Both the position numbers and the translations under genes were made by a program. A stretch of 31,392 nt of DNA from assembly GCA_964568735.1 (NCBI GenBank), contig CAZMRF010000060.1:1-31392 (forward strand). Direction: 5' to 3'. This stretch comes from CAZMRF01 sp964568735. GTDB lineage: Bacteria > Acidobacteriota > Polarisedimenticolia > JACPZX01. Below, in pieces: positions 7,225-15,915 of the stretch (within the stretch, counting starts at the first letter, position 1; each line of letters opens with the position of its first letter). A model generated the notes under the pieces. That model saw only the letters and a list, made by a program, of their open reading frames with translations. It was not told the DNA's origin and did not search any database.

Positions 7225-9345
7225 TCATCTCGCGGAGGCTCGCTCCCACATCTGGAGGTAGGCCTCGGCTCCGCGAGCCAGGTCGTCGATTATCTCCTGA
7301 CCCGCCACGTGCCGCATGTCCTCGATCCAGTCGGGGAAAAGACCGTAGTGAGATGCACCGTCGAGATTGAAATCCCAGAGTCGGGTTTCCCACTGGCTCT
7401 GATGAATCGTCGCGGTGCCGTCGAAACTCCCGAAGGGATAGGTCACAGGATTGTCGTTCAATGCGCCGGGGCGCGGGGCGGCCTGCGCGCCTAGTCCGTT
7501 GGTGTCCGTGCCGTAGCCGATTCCCCACAGGTAAGCGCCGGACCGGGTCGACCGCGCTTCTTGCCACTCACCTATAAACTGATTCGTGGTATTGGCGTAC
7601 GGCGTCACGATGCCGCCAAGGGCCTGGATGCGTGCGCGGCTCGTTCCGTCGCCCCAGCTGTGACTCGAGATCACACCCGAGTAGCCTCGTGCCTCGAGGA
7701 TTTCCAGCGCCCGGTCGCGCCCCCGCACGCTGAGGTGGTCTGTTTCAACGATCATCCCCATGTCGATCATTCGGTTGACGAGGTACTCCCCGAGCTGCGT
7801 CAATCCCCGGACGTTGCAGACAGGCCCCGGCGGGTACGAAGGCAGATTCGCTGCCAACAGTGGCGCGGTGAAGTCCGGACGAAAGACGCTCACGCTCGGG
7901 TCGCTCCTCGCCAGGTCTGCGTAGGGGGCGGGAAGACTCGGCGCCAGGCTCGGGGGTGAGTGGTCGTGCTCACCCTGGGGACAGGGTTCGACCTCCCACC
8001 AGCGTCCGGTCATGTACTTGTTGCCGAGGTTTACGAGGATTCCAGTCGTCCCTCCGTCCATGGTCGTACCGCCGAAGGCGTTGTCGAACTTGTGGACGGG
8101 GAACAAGGATCGCACGCCAAGCTCCCAGAGCTCCTGTAGCCCACTATCGATCTGCTCGCGCGAGCAGATCTCGACACCGTTCTGATAGAGGCAGTCGAAC
8201 GGTTGGGACGTCTCGACGCCCATGACCACGGCCAGCTTGCCGTCATTGATGACCGCCCGGGCCTCGGCAGGACTCTTCACAATTCTGAAAAAACCCTTGC
8301 CGGGCCCCTTGAACTGCGCATCGATGTAATCCTGGAGGTCGTAGAGATCCTGTGCCTGCAACCTCAGGCTGTCCATGTCCTTGCAGGAATTCTGCTTCAG
8401 CCAGTAGATCTCGCAGAGAGCCCGGTTCTCGACCAGGTCGGCGACCAGGATGCGCAAGCCGGAGCGCCAGGCGCGCTCGACGCCCTTCCAGTACGTGCCC
8501 TCGTGGGTCAGAGAGTCGTACCTGGGCCATCCGGGAAGGCTCGGCGACCCGAAGTTCGGCCAGCCGTTGTTCGAGTGCATTCCAGTCAGGCTTCCGGTGG
8601 AAAGGAGGTTCTCGGCGATGGCGAATCTTCCAACGGCGCCATGGTCGGGACAGTCCTTCAAGGCCTCGATGGCGCCGTAGCGGCTCCACGGCCGCCCACA
8701 GTGGAATCTTCCACCCAGGAACTCAAAGGCGGTGATGTGCACGTGGGCGTCGACGATGCCCTGCACCTCGGCCCCGGGGCCGGGACCGGGTAGAGGCGTA
8801 CCTTCGACGTTGACGTCGATTTCAGGAAACGTGGAGCAGCCCTCGGCCGCCTCGAAGCTCCAGCGTGCATCCGGCCTTCGATTCTGAGAGAGCCGACCGC
8901 CCCGAGTGACTGAAAGATCCCGTCCCGAGGAGACGTTGGTCAGTCGAAGCGCTTCTCCCCCATCCGTGAGAACCCAGTCGGCCGCGGGACCGGCCTGGTC
9001 GATCTGAACGACGCGACGGGAACCCCCCGCGGCCGGCATTCTGCCGTCAGGTCCGAAGAGCAGGTAGCTGCCGAGGCCGGTGGCCTGCATCCGGAACGGA
9101 GTCGCTCCGCGACCGAGGGACTCCATCGAGTACCCGGAGTTGTCCCGCAGGACGTACGTGTCGGACTGGTCGTCGTGCAGGACCACGCACTCGCCGGCGT
9201 ACTGGTAAATGTCGGTCGGTGATGCGCTCGCAAGCACCGCTGGAGATCCCATCATCACGGACCGCGAGGCGACGAATGAAGAGACCAGGACCATCGCAAT
9301 CGCCAGCATGTGCCTCGTGAGCCGCCGCTTCGTCTTCATCTTCAT
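7225..9345 (-). CDS. Secreted M19 membrane-dipeptidase-like amidohydrolase
   Basis: A 706-residue exported protein. The N-terminus is basic (MKMKTKRRLTRH) followed by a hydrophobic stretch ending about residue 35. An extension of about 160 residues (beta-rich, with YVLRDNSGYSMESLG and SGRDLSVTRGGRLSQ) precedes the catalytic domain. The amidohydrolase barrel opens with DAHVH (H201, H203) and continues with VVMGVETSQPF, VRSLFPVHKFDNA, VETDHLSVRGRD and SSHSWGD, which resemble the metal-ligand segments of peptidase M19 (renal dipeptidase type). The C-terminus (YGLFPDWIEDM, then GAEAYLQMWERA) is also M19-like. It is nearly twice the usual M19 length, and the exact substrate is unknown. I chose ATG 9345 because GGGGAGTGAGG lies just upstream; a GTG at 9354 sits too close to it. 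Confidence 0.82.
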   Translation of the reverse strand: MKMKTKRRLTRHMLAIAMVLVSSFVASRSVMMGSPAVLASASPTDIYQYAGECVVLHDDQSDTYVLRDNSGYSMESLGRGATPFRMQATGLGSYLLFGPDGRMPAAGGSRRVVQIDQAGPAADWVLTDGGEALRLTNVSSGRDLSVTRGGRLSQNRRPDARWSFEAAEGCSTFPEIDVNVEGTPLPGPGPGAEVQGIVDAHVHITAFEFLGGRFHCGRPWSRYGAIEALKDCPDHGAVGRFAIAENLLSTGSLTGMHSNNGWPNFGSPSLPGWPRYDSLTHEGTYWKGVERAWRSGLRILVADLVENRALCEIYWLKQNSCKDMDSLRLQAQDLYDLQDYIDAQFKGPGKGFFRIVKSPAEARAVINDGKLAVVMGVETSQPFDCLYQNGVEICSREQIDSGLQELWELGVRSLFPVHKFDNAFGGTTMDGGTTGILVNLGNKYMTGRWWEVEPCPQGEHDHSPPSLAPSLPAPYADLARSDPSVSVFRPDFTAPLLAANLPSYPPGPVCNVRGLTQLGEYLVNRMIDMGMIVETDHLSVRGRDRALEILEARGYSGVISSHSWGDGTSRARIQALGGIVTPYANTTNQFIGEWQEARSTRSGAYLWGIGYGTDTNGLGAQAAPRPGALNDNPVTYPFGSFDGTATIHQSQWETRLWDFNLDGASHYGLFPDWIEDMRHVAGQEIIDDLARGAEAYLQMWERASAR

Positions 9346-9743
9346 GATCCTCACTCCCCTTCCGCCCCACTCCCTGGCTTCATGGCCGACCCTTTGAGGC
9401 GGCCATGCCAGGGAACTGCCCAGGGGGACCAGGGCCGAGTCTCGTCACAGTCCCATCCCCCCCGCGAGAGACCTAATATACCGACAGAAACCCGGGACGC
9501 CCGTGAATATCTCCGTGAGCGGCCCGGAATCAAGCCTGCGGGGGGCGGTGGACTCCTCGGGGGCCCGCTCATCCGGCGGCGGGTCCCACCGTTGAGGCCC
9601 CGTGTGGCCGCGGCCCGGCTCCACTCATCTGGCTCACCGCGAGCCTTCGGCCGGTCCAGAGGAGGCGCCCGTCGCGACCGGCGAGAGGTGCCCGGACCAT
9701 CCCTTGATGAGGGCGTCGGCTGCTGGTCAATCACCCACGATCG
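9346..9743. other. Intergenic region without a supported gene
   Basis: These 398 bases lie upstream of the M19-like gene and downstream of the alpha/beta hydrolase, both on the minus strand. A 127-codon open frame exists on the minus strand, but its composition is Pro/Arg/Ser-rich and it looks like a GC-driven chance frame. A TATATT motif near 9475 (minus strand) may be a -10 box for the M19-like gene, but I see no matching -35. Confidence 0.5.
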
Positions 9744-10664
9744 CTAGCCTGCCAGATGTGCCTTCAGGAATTCCAGGGCGCGCGCGATGATCTCGCGTGA
9801 GCGGGCATCGGGATCCAGCAGGTCGAATCCGTGACGCCCTTCTGGATGATTCATCACGTCGATCAACGCGTTCTGGCGCAGGGCTGCCTGGATGAGCGCA
9901 TCGGTTCCCGCGTTCAGGTCGGGATTGTCGTAGGCGGCGCGCCCGACGAAGATCGCGGGCAACGGACCTTCATGCTTCATGTTCTCGACGGAGGAGAGGC
10001 CTTCCTCACGGATGGCTCGCCGGACGTCTTCCGGAAACATGCCGGGCGCGTCAGCCGAGGCGTAGAAGTAGAGCAGGACACGGATGTACGAGGGGCGCTC
10101 GCGCATAGCCCGGGCCAGCATCATTCCGCCCCCGGAAAAGCCCCATTCGGCGACTCGGCCGGGATCGATGCTGTAGTCCGCGGCATGCTCGCGCAGGTAG
10201 CGGACCAGATCCGCCGTATCCTCGGTCCCGGAGCGCAGGCCCTCGATGCCCCGGGCGTAGCGCTTCTGGTAGTTCACGCCGACGAAACCTGAAGCCGCAG
10301 CCAGCCGGCCATAGGAAGTGTAGACGCCGGCCTTGCGCCAGTCCGGGTCGTCCACGCTGCCACCGCTGATGAAGATGACCAGGGGGAATCGCTGGCCCTT
10401 CTTCTCCTCAGCGGGCAGGTAGACGTCCATTCTCAGCTCGAGCTTGCCGTCCGGGGAGTCCACCGTCTTGTAGACGATGTCGGCACGCACTTCGACCTTC
10501 TCCATGCCCGGCACCGTGTAAACCACCGGCGCCTTGAAAACTTCCTCGAGGGGAGGAGGCGGGGCTCCGCGTTGCGGTGGCCTTGCAGACGACGGCTCTC
10601 CCTGCGCTGCAGCGAAGCCCGTCGCTGCGGGAATCAACAAGAGCGCCCACGCGGCGATTCTCAT
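9744..10664 (-). CDS. Secreted alpha/beta hydrolase (esterase/dienelactone hydrolase-like)
   Basis: A 306-residue alpha/beta hydrolase with signal peptide MRIAAWALLLIPAATGFAAA, so it probably acts in the periplasm or outside. The nucleophile elbow is G-F-S-G-G (S177); an acid candidate is D246 or D249 in AAYDNPDLN; the catalytic histidine is H278 in GRHGFD. The oxyanion-hole region is VIFISGGS near residue 97. The fold order matches esterase_D/BD-FAE-type hydrolases. I start at ATG 10664, which begins the signal peptide, not at the 16-residue Arg/Ser-rich extension upstream. It lies 79 bases after the next minus-strand gene cluster's last stop (10774, with 10713-10773 between) and may be transcribed with it, but nothing ties it to that cluster functionally. 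Confidence 0.87.
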   Translation of the reverse strand: MRIAAWALLLIPAATGFAAAQGEPSSARPPQRGAPPPPLEEVFKAPVVYTVPGMEKVEVRADIVYKTVDSPDGKLELRMDVYLPAEEKKGQRFPLVIFISGGSVDDPDWRKAGVYTSYGRLAAASGFVGVNYQKRYARGIEGLRSGTEDTADLVRYLREHAADYSIDPGRVAEWGFSGGGMMLARAMRERPSYIRVLLYFYASADAPGMFPEDVRRAIREEGLSSVENMKHEGPLPAIFVGRAAYDNPDLNAGTDALIQAALRQNALIDVMNHPEGRHGFDLLDPDARSREIIARALEFLKAHLAG

Positions 10665-10773
10665 GACGACACTCCTCGACCGGGACCGGCGCAATGCGCG
10701 AGGAGTATGCACAAGGTCTCCGCGGCTGGATGTAAAAACGTGTAAAAGGATGAATGTCGCTGCCAGTTGACCG

Positions 10774-11316
10774 TCAGGGGCGGCCGGGCCAGACGAGGCG
10801 CCCCTCGCGGCCGCCGCTCAGGACGAATCGGGCGAGGTGTGCGCAGAAGAGCATCGCTCGCGCAGCCCTGTCGGCGAGAGTCGGGCTGACGGCGAGCAGG
10901 CCGGCGACGAGGTTCGCGGCCGCCGAAGCCGGCATCGAATGCAGTGCCGACGTTCGAGGGGCGGGACCCACCGGCCCCCACGATCCGCCCTCGACCCGTG
11001 CCTCGATGACAGGCCCGATGACCCACGCTCCCGGCACGGGCGGATCGGGAAGTACCTCGGCGTCGCCTCTCGTGAGGAGCAAGGTGGAGGCGCGCAAGAC
11101 GCGGTGGACGACGATCTTCTCGTTGACCGCGATCGCGACGACGTCGCCTGGGACGAAGTCACGATCTCTGCCGGGTTGTACGCGAATGAGGCTGCCCTCG
11201 GGCAGCGTCTCGCCCATGCTCCGCCCCTCGACGCGCGCTTCCAGGAACCCGTCGCGGCGGGCGAGCAGCGACGCGAGAGCAATCCGTCGCGCCGCCGAAC
11301 CCGCAGCCTCCGTCAT
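10774..11316 (-). CDS. S24/S26 (signal peptidase I-like) serine peptidase, candidate leader peptidase
   Basis: A 180-residue protein with the S24/S26 fold signature: VEGRSMGETLPEGSLIRV carries the catalytic serine (S33) in the SM motif, PGDVVAI follows, and IVVHRVL places a histidine (H71) where bacterial signal peptidases carry lysine, a Ser-His arrangement as in archaeal and ER enzymes. Box LTRGDAEVLPDPPVP is also typical. No N-terminal membrane anchor is visible; a hydrophobic stretch near residue 120 (ANLVAGLLAV) and the C-terminus could associate with the membrane. It is the last gene of the putative RiPP operon, 22 bases after the membrane protein gene. Small S24/S26 proteins often accompany PqqD/HprK-type peptide clusters, so I infer a role in leader removal or export processing. 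Confidence 0.82.
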   Translation of the reverse strand: MTEAAGSAARRIALASLLARRDGFLEARVEGRSMGETLPEGSLIRVQPGRDRDFVPGDVVAIAVNEKIVVHRVLRASTLLLTRGDAEVLPDPPVPGAWVIGPVIEARVEGGSWGPVGPAPRTSALHSMPASAAANLVAGLLAVSPTLADRAARAMLFCAHLARFVLSGGREGRLVWPGRP

Positions 11317-11338
11317 GACCCGGTCACCATATCCTTCA

Positions 11339-12454
11339 TCATGACCGCGCCGCCTGGAGGTAGGGGCCGAGCGTTTGCCGCACGTGGGGATCGCGGAAGG
11401 CCCAGAAGAGGCCGTCCAGGTAGAAGTGATTCAGGACGAGCGCGTTGAAGATCACCATCCGGGCCGTGTCCATCCCGAGCCATGCGCTGACACGGGTGAA
11501 AGCATAGACGCCGAGCCCCGCGGCCAGAAGGGTCGCGACAAGTAGTGCCGGACGGCTCCCGAGGTAGCCGAGGATCCGCTGCGCCGCCGAGCCGGGGGCG
11601 CGGCCGTACTTCCTCCGGTGGAGGAGCCATACGAGCGCCACGTATTGAAAGAAGTGGCCGGTGAGCATCGCAAGCGTGGCCAGCTCCAGATCCTTCACCC
11701 ACAAGAAAGGATGGAAGAGCAGGAGACTCGTGACCAGGAAGGATCCCTCGGGCACCGAGAGGCCCCCCGCGCGCCGGCCGAGGGCGAGAGCCAGCCGCGC
11801 CAGGAAGTAGATCGCGGCGGCCGCGGAGAGCCAGCGCAGGAGATCGGGGAGGAGCGGGCTCACCGCCGACATGGGGCTGGCCAGCGGCGGGAAGGCTGCA
11901 ATGTTCCAGAAGGCCATGGCGGCGTTCGTCGCGAGAATGGCTCCCTTGGCGATCCACCTCTCGAAGTCGGGCCCTCCGTTGAGCCTCCTGTATATGTTGA
12001 GGATTCCTGAGCTCTGAAGGGCGACGTGGTAGATGTTCCAGACGAAGATCGTCGCGAGGACGGGCCCTTCGAACCCCGCGAGCCGGAGCCCCAGGACTCC
12101 GGCGAGGATGACGAGCGGCCCGGCCAGGTAGGCCATCCACCGCGTCTTGTAGTGCTCGCGGTTCTCGTCGCCCATGTAGAAGGTCAGCGTCGAGAGGTAG
12201 TGCGGGAAGCCCACGAGGTAGGCGACGGCCACACCCGCCCAGATCGTGCCCGTCGCGAGATGCGTCGCGACGGCCGCGAGGCCCACGAGGGGGGAGAGCG
12301 TCAGCAGGGAGAGATCGAGGAGCGGGGACTCTATCCAGACGCGGGGAGGCCGCGCCACAGGTTCACGCATCTCTCCGAGAGCTGGCAGCGGCGTGCCCTG
12401 CGGCCTCCTCGGCGTCTCGCTGACGGTAGGCGGCATTCCACTGCCCCTCGGCAT
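11339..12454 (-). CDS. Multi-pass membrane protein with conserved-looking intramembrane histidines
   Basis: A 371-residue protein with roughly eight to nine hydrophobic segments (for example LTLSPLVGLAAVATHLATG, LAGPLVILAGVLGLRLAG, LLVATLLAAGLGVYAF). I do not recognise the family. Histidines sit within or at the edges of these segments in short aromatic contexts: GFPHYLSTLTFY, WNIYHVALQSSGI, LTGHFFQYVALVW, LNHFYLDGLFW and DPHVRQT. This pattern is seen in membrane metalloenzymes (fatty-acid-desaturase or Brp/Blh-like), so a membrane oxygenase is possible, but a transporter is not excluded. ATG 12454 is preferred over a TTG just upstream. It begins 12 bases after the tandem ferritin-like gene and is clearly in the same operon. 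There is no ABC-transporter motif, so it is not an obvious exporter. Confidence 0.75.
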   Translation of the reverse strand: MPRGSGMPPTVSETPRRPQGTPLPALGEMREPVARPPRVWIESPLLDLSLLTLSPLVGLAAVATHLATGTIWAGVAVAYLVGFPHYLSTLTFYMGDENREHYKTRWMAYLAGPLVILAGVLGLRLAGFEGPVLATIFVWNIYHVALQSSGILNIYRRLNGGPDFERWIAKGAILATNAAMAFWNIAAFPPLASPMSAVSPLLPDLLRWLSAAAAIYFLARLALALGRRAGGLSVPEGSFLVTSLLLFHPFLWVKDLELATLAMLTGHFFQYVALVWLLHRRKYGRAPGSAAQRILGYLGSRPALLVATLLAAGLGVYAFTRVSAWLGMDTARMVIFNALVLNHFYLDGLFWAFRDPHVRQTLGPYLQAARS

Positions 12455-12466
12455 CAATCCGTCTTC

Positions 12467-14164
12467 TCACAACGGTACTGCTCTCTGCCGCCGCGCCCTG
12501 ACGAGCTCGGCGGCCTCCTCGACCTCCCGGGGGAGGAAGCCCGCCTCGAGCCTCCCAACGGGATCGACCAGGTACTTCACGACGTTGCCCCCTTCCTCGC
12601 CCATCACCTCGTGGAAGGCCTCCGCGGAGCGGGTGAGGGCGCGGGCCACTCGGAGGACCATCGCAGGCTCCTTCCGGATCGCCTCACGGAGCCAGTCGTT
12701 CGCGTAGCGCACGTGGCCGATCTCGTCGGCGAGCTGCGCCTCGAGGAGCGCAGCCATCTCGGCGTCCCCGGAGGCCTCGCAGTCGTCAATCCCGAAGCGG
12801 ATGGCGTCGATCCCCTCCGCCTCGAAGGCCCGGTTCTGGACCGCGAGGCGCCCTGCCAGGTGATCGATCTGATTGATGATCCGGTACTGGAAGTTCATGA
12901 CCGGCCAGGAGCCGATCCGCCCTCCGCGATCCTCGAAGATGCGCCGGAACATGATGGCGTGGCGCGCCTCGTCGGCGCACTGCCGAGCGATGTGCAGCCG
13001 GATCTCCCAGCCGGCCTCTGGGAAGTCGGAGAGGCAGCGGGCCGAGTTCTCGAGGCCATTGATCTCTTCGTTGAGCTGGCGGTGGAGGAACTCCAGCTTC
13101 TTGTCGGGGTGGTCGTCGGGGAGGTTCTCGCAGTCGGCCCAACGCTCCCGCACGTCGAAGCGCGCGTCGCGCGCGGGTTCGGGTCCGAAGAGATCGGCTT
13201 GCGCCTTGTTGCCCACGCCCGTCCCGTCACGGCGCGGATCGGAGTCTCGGGAATTCTCCACTTCCTGGCCAGGGCTCGAATGTAATGGGCGACGATCCTC
13301 GCGGAGATTCGAGCCGGCGCCTTGAACGCCCGCCTGAGTGAGGACCTCGAGGATCTCCTTCTCGGTGAACCCGGCCAGCCGGCGATCCTCGACGTTGATC
13401 TCGGGGATCTGCGCGGGCCCGGCGGGCGTGCCCGGGGCTCCGGATCCGTAGGCTCCATGGGCCGGATCGATCGCGCGGGCGAGGAACTGCACCGCGGCGC
13501 CGATCCTCAATAGAAGTCGCCTGTCCTTCTCGACGAGCCGGCGCACCCAGCGGTTCGCGAATCTCACGTGCTGGATCTCGTCGGCGAGGATCGCGTCGAG
13601 GACGGCCGCTGTCTCATGATCGCCGGCCTCCCGCCACTCCTCGACGTGGCGTCGGACGAGGTCCATCTGGCCGGCTTCGAAGGTACGGTTCTGCACGGCC
13701 AGCCTCGCCGCGAGCGTGTCGAGGATGCAGGTCACCCGCCATTCCAGCGTGGCCACGGGGAACTCGCCCTTCCGCCCGCCGGCGGCCTGAAGCCTTCCGT
13801 GAAGCGCGCGGACGTGGCGCGTCTCGTCCCAGCACTGGCGGGCCAGCTCCATCCGCAGCTCCCACGGTGCTTCGGGAAAGTCCGCGAGGGTCTGCGCCGC
13901 GATCTCGAGGCTGCCCAGCTCGTTGTGCATGTGCCGGTGAATGCGCTCGCGGCGCGCCTCGGGGGCCCAGCCGGAGAAATTCATCATCTCGGAGTCTTCA
14001 CGGACGATCCTGAAGCAGGCCTCGCGTGCGGGATCCTTCCTGTAGGTCTGCCCCCCGATCTCCATCGTCTCGGCCGCGAGCGCCCCCATCGCTCCTGGGG
14101 GGCGCGGCCCGGTTGCCACGGGTTGAGGCCGGCCTGTCGCTCCGGGCCCGTCCATCGTCGTCAT
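12467..14164 (-). CDS. Tandem ferritin-like (DUF455-type) putative di-iron protein
   Basis: A 565-residue protein made of two homologous ferritin-like halves. Half one (about residues 55-235) has HNELGSLE (E82), CWDETRHVRALHGRL (E114, H117), LAVQNRTFEAG (E163) and ADEIQHVRFAN (E196, H199). Half two (about 340-510) has LNEEINGLEN (E366 or E367), CADEARHAIMFRRI (E399, H402), LAVQNRAFEAEG (E448) and ADEIGHVRYAN (E481, H484). Each half thus keeps a full E/ExxH/E/ExxH di-iron ligand set. The linker (about 281-330) is low-complexity. Single-domain DUF455 proteins are about 250-280 residues, so this is a duplication-fusion. Its ATG overlaps the preceding stop (ATGA at 14161-14164), so translation is coupled. 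I infer an oxidase or oxygenase acting on the precursor peptide; a ferritin-like storage or scaffold role is the alternative. Confidence 0.85.
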   Translation of the reverse strand: MTTMDGPGATGRPQPVATGPRPPGAMGALAAETMEIGGQTYRKDPAREACFRIVREDSEMMNFSGWAPEARRERIHRHMHNELGSLEIAAQTLADFPEAPWELRMELARQCWDETRHVRALHGRLQAAGGRKGEFPVATLEWRVTCILDTLAARLAVQNRTFEAGQMDLVRRHVEEWREAGDHETAAVLDAILADEIQHVRFANRWVRRLVEKDRRLLLRIGAAVQFLARAIDPAHGAYGSGAPGTPAGPAQIPEINVEDRRLAGFTEKEILEVLTQAGVQGAGSNLREDRRPLHSSPGQEVENSRDSDPRRDGTGVGNKAQADLFGPEPARDARFDVRERWADCENLPDDHPDKKLEFLHRQLNEEINGLENSARCLSDFPEAGWEIRLHIARQCADEARHAIMFRRIFEDRGGRIGSWPVMNFQYRIINQIDHLAGRLAVQNRAFEAEGIDAIRFGIDDCEASGDAEMAALLEAQLADEIGHVRYANDWLREAIRKEPAMVLRVARALTRSAEAFHEVMGEEGGNVVKYLVDPVGRLEAGFLPREVEEAAELVRARRQRAVPL

Positions 14165-14775
14165 GGATTTCTCCGCTGCGTGGCAGGTGGCATTGGTTCA
14201 CCCAGGGCAGCCGCCTCCCGCTGTGCCGCTTCGCGTGCAACAGCGGACTCGGGCCGAACGGGATCGCCGGCCGCAGCGGCCAGCCCGGCAAGCCGCGGGC
14301 TGCCGCCCACCGGGGCGGCGAGCGCCGGAATCCGATCGAGGAGCGCGCGCTGCTCCGTCTTCATGCGCGAGAGATCGAGGAGGATGCCCGTGACGGCGCG
14401 GACGCTCGGCGCATCGAGGAGAACGTCCGTCGCGGCGAGGTAGGCCTGGTAGCGCGACTCGAGCCTCGGAAGAACCATCCCGTACCAGGCGTGAAGGCGC
14501 CCTGCCGTCTCCGTGATGCCGTCCAGCTCCGCGAGGAGATCGAGCCAGGCGGGCGCCGGCTCGAGCGTGTGATGGAGCGGGGCGCGTAGCTCGTGCGCCC
14601 TCCTGCCCAGGGCGTCGGCATGCTGTGCGTGGTCCCAGATGTGCTGCCCGAAGAGGATCTTGGCCTCCATCTCGGGTGTCGTCGGGACCCAGCGCGCCAG
14701 CGTCTCCATGAGCCGGACCTCCACGTACCGGAAGGTCGCAAGCGAGCGGGCCCGTGCCCGCACCGACAGACTCAC
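14161..14775 (-). CDS. Ferritin-like protein, partly degenerate di-iron site
   Basis: A 204-residue helical protein related to the DUF455/ferritin-like group. The first helix pair has VEVRLMETLARWV (E24) and FGQHIWDHAQHADALGRRAHEL (H45, D48, H49, H52), matching the first ExxH region of such proteins with Asp in place of Glu. The second half (WYGMVLPRLESRYQAY, LLDLSRMKTEQRALL) has only scattered acidic residues and no clear second ExxH, so the site may be incomplete and the protein may partner the tandem enzyme. The C-terminus (about 160-204) is Ala/Arg-rich. Start: GTG 14775 overlaps the preceding TGA (GTGA, 14772-14775), indicating translational coupling; a long upstream reading frame inside the kinase gene is Pro/Ser/Arg-rich and spurious. 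ATG 14709 would cut off the first helix. Confidence 0.75.
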   Translation of the reverse strand: MSLSVRARARSLATFRYVEVRLMETLARWVPTTPEMEAKILFGQHIWDHAQHADALGRRAHELRAPLHHTLEPAPAWLDLLAELDGITETAGRLHAWYGMVLPRLESRYQAYLAATDVLLDAPSVRAVTGILLDLSRMKTEQRALLDRIPALAAPVGGSPRLAGLAAAAGDPVRPESAVAREAAQREAAALGEPMPPATQRRNP

Positions 14776-15878
14776 AGAGTCTCCATCGTGCGCTCCACGA
14801 GATCCGCCGTCTCGTCGGGATCTCCCGGATGCAGATCGAAACAGGCCGCCTGGCCGAGGAGGCGCATGAGAGCGAGATAGCGCCGGGGAGGGGGCACCTC
14901 CCACAGAGTCGCCGGAGAGAGCGGAAGGCGCCCGATCTCCGAGGGGCGCGGCCGGAGCCGGACGCACTCGGCCCGCGCGCGCCGCCCGCCGAGGAAGAAG
15001 ATCGCCCGGAAAGGCGCGCTCACTGCCGTTGAGCCTGGGAAGATCTCGCCGATTCGGGCCCGGGTACGAACAGATCCGTCGGGCAGCTCTTCATGATGGA
15101 AGACGCCGCTCTCGATCGCTTCCCGCACTCGGGCCGCGGAGGGTCCCCTCCGCACAGAGAGCGCACGACGGACCGGCAGGAGGCTCCAGTCGCTGGTGCG
15201 CACGGCTCCGATCTCGTCGCCGAGGAAGCCATGACCGCGCGAGGCGAGCGCCAGCGAAAGAGTGGTCTTTCCCGATCCCTTCCCGCCCGGCAGGAGAACG
15301 CCTCTGCCGCCCACGGAGATCGAGGCCGCGTGCACGAAGATCACCTCGCGCTGCAAGCGCAGGACGCGGTTCAGTGCCAGGTTCCCCAGCAGCGGCTGCC
15401 ACTCATCTCTCGCGTCGAAAAGGCAGATCTCCCCCGACGCGGCCATCAATGGTTGCCCGGGTTCCTCGGCGGAGGCCAGGAGGCGCCAGGGAGCGGGGCT
15501 GCCCGTGACCTCCCGATATCCCCGGTCCTCGAAGAGAGCCCGGCAGAAGTCCACGACATCGAGAGGTTCGGGATCCTCGAAGGTCGCGCGTACGACCAGG
15601 CTGCCCTTCGACGCTTCGACCGTGCAACGCACGGTCAGCCCGGGGGGGGTACCGGCCGGCTGCTCCGCGCAATCACCGAAGAGGTCGGCGAAGCGCTCCC
15701 GCAGCGATGGCTCGCCGGATTGAAGTACGAGAAACCCATCGCCCAGCCGAAAGGTCTGCGGAGGAACACGGGCCGCCTCCAGCCGGGGCAGGCGAGCGCC
15801 GGCTTCGGAGGGGAGTTGCCACCAGGACGGGCCCGAGTCGCGGGGGGAAGTCACCGCCCGGCCCGGTTGCGGGAGCAT
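14772..15878 (-). CDS. HPr-kinase-like peptide kinase (PadeK-like)
   Basis: A 368-residue protein. Its C-terminal half is an HprK-type kinase: FVHAASISVGGRGVLL leads to the Walker A/P-loop GGKGSGKTTLSLA (residues 198-210), followed by GHGFLGDEIG with the acidic D221-E222 pair. The N-terminal half (about 1-170) has no HprK N-terminal domain and resembles the accessory domain of stand-alone HprK-related kinases found with PqqD and Asn-synthetase genes. In lasso clusters such kinases (PadeK type) phosphorylate the C-terminal residue of the precursor, here possibly Y49 or another hydroxyl residue; this is inference. ATG 15878 is chosen since the 43 residues upstream are Ser/Arg-rich and overlap the precursor gene. 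It sits 37 bases after the precursor stop. Confidence 0.88.
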   Translation of the reverse strand: MLPQPGRAVTSPRDSGPSWWQLPSEAGARLPRLEAARVPPQTFRLGDGFLVLQSGEPSLRERFADLFGDCAEQPAGTPPGLTVRCTVEASKGSLVVRATFEDPEPLDVVDFCRALFEDRGYREVTGSPAPWRLLASAEEPGQPLMAASGEICLFDARDEWQPLLGNLALNRVLRLQREVIFVHAASISVGGRGVLLPGGKGSGKTTLSLALASRGHGFLGDEIGAVRTSDWSLLPVRRALSVRRGPSAARVREAIESGVFHHEELPDGSVRTRARIGEIFPGSTAVSAPFRAIFFLGGRRARAECVRLRPRPSEIGRLPLSPATLWEVPPPRRYLALMRLLGQAACFDLHPGDPDETADLVERTMETL

Positions 15879-15888
15879 CAGCTTCTTC

Positions 15889-15902
15889 GGGCGAAGGCGC
15901 CC
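15889..15902 (-). terminator. Short GC hairpin between precursor and kinase genes
   Basis: On the minus strand GGGCG-CCTT-CGCCC forms a perfect 5-bp GC stem with a four-base loop. It lies 13 bases past the precursor stop and just before the kinase start. There is no T-run, so it is not a full terminator. It could stabilise the precursor part of the mRNA or lower read-through, as often seen after RiPP precursor genes. Confidence 0.35.
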
Positions 15903-15915
15903 CTCGGTCCTGCTG

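Noticed and set aside
9351..9734. 127-codon minus-strand frame
   Set aside because: Low-complexity Pro/Arg/Ser composition, no ribosome binding site and no known motif.
14776..14967. N-terminal extension of the ferritin-like gene inside the kinase gene
   Set aside because: Pro/Ser/Arg-rich, and the GTGA overlap at 14772-14775 gives a natural coupled start.
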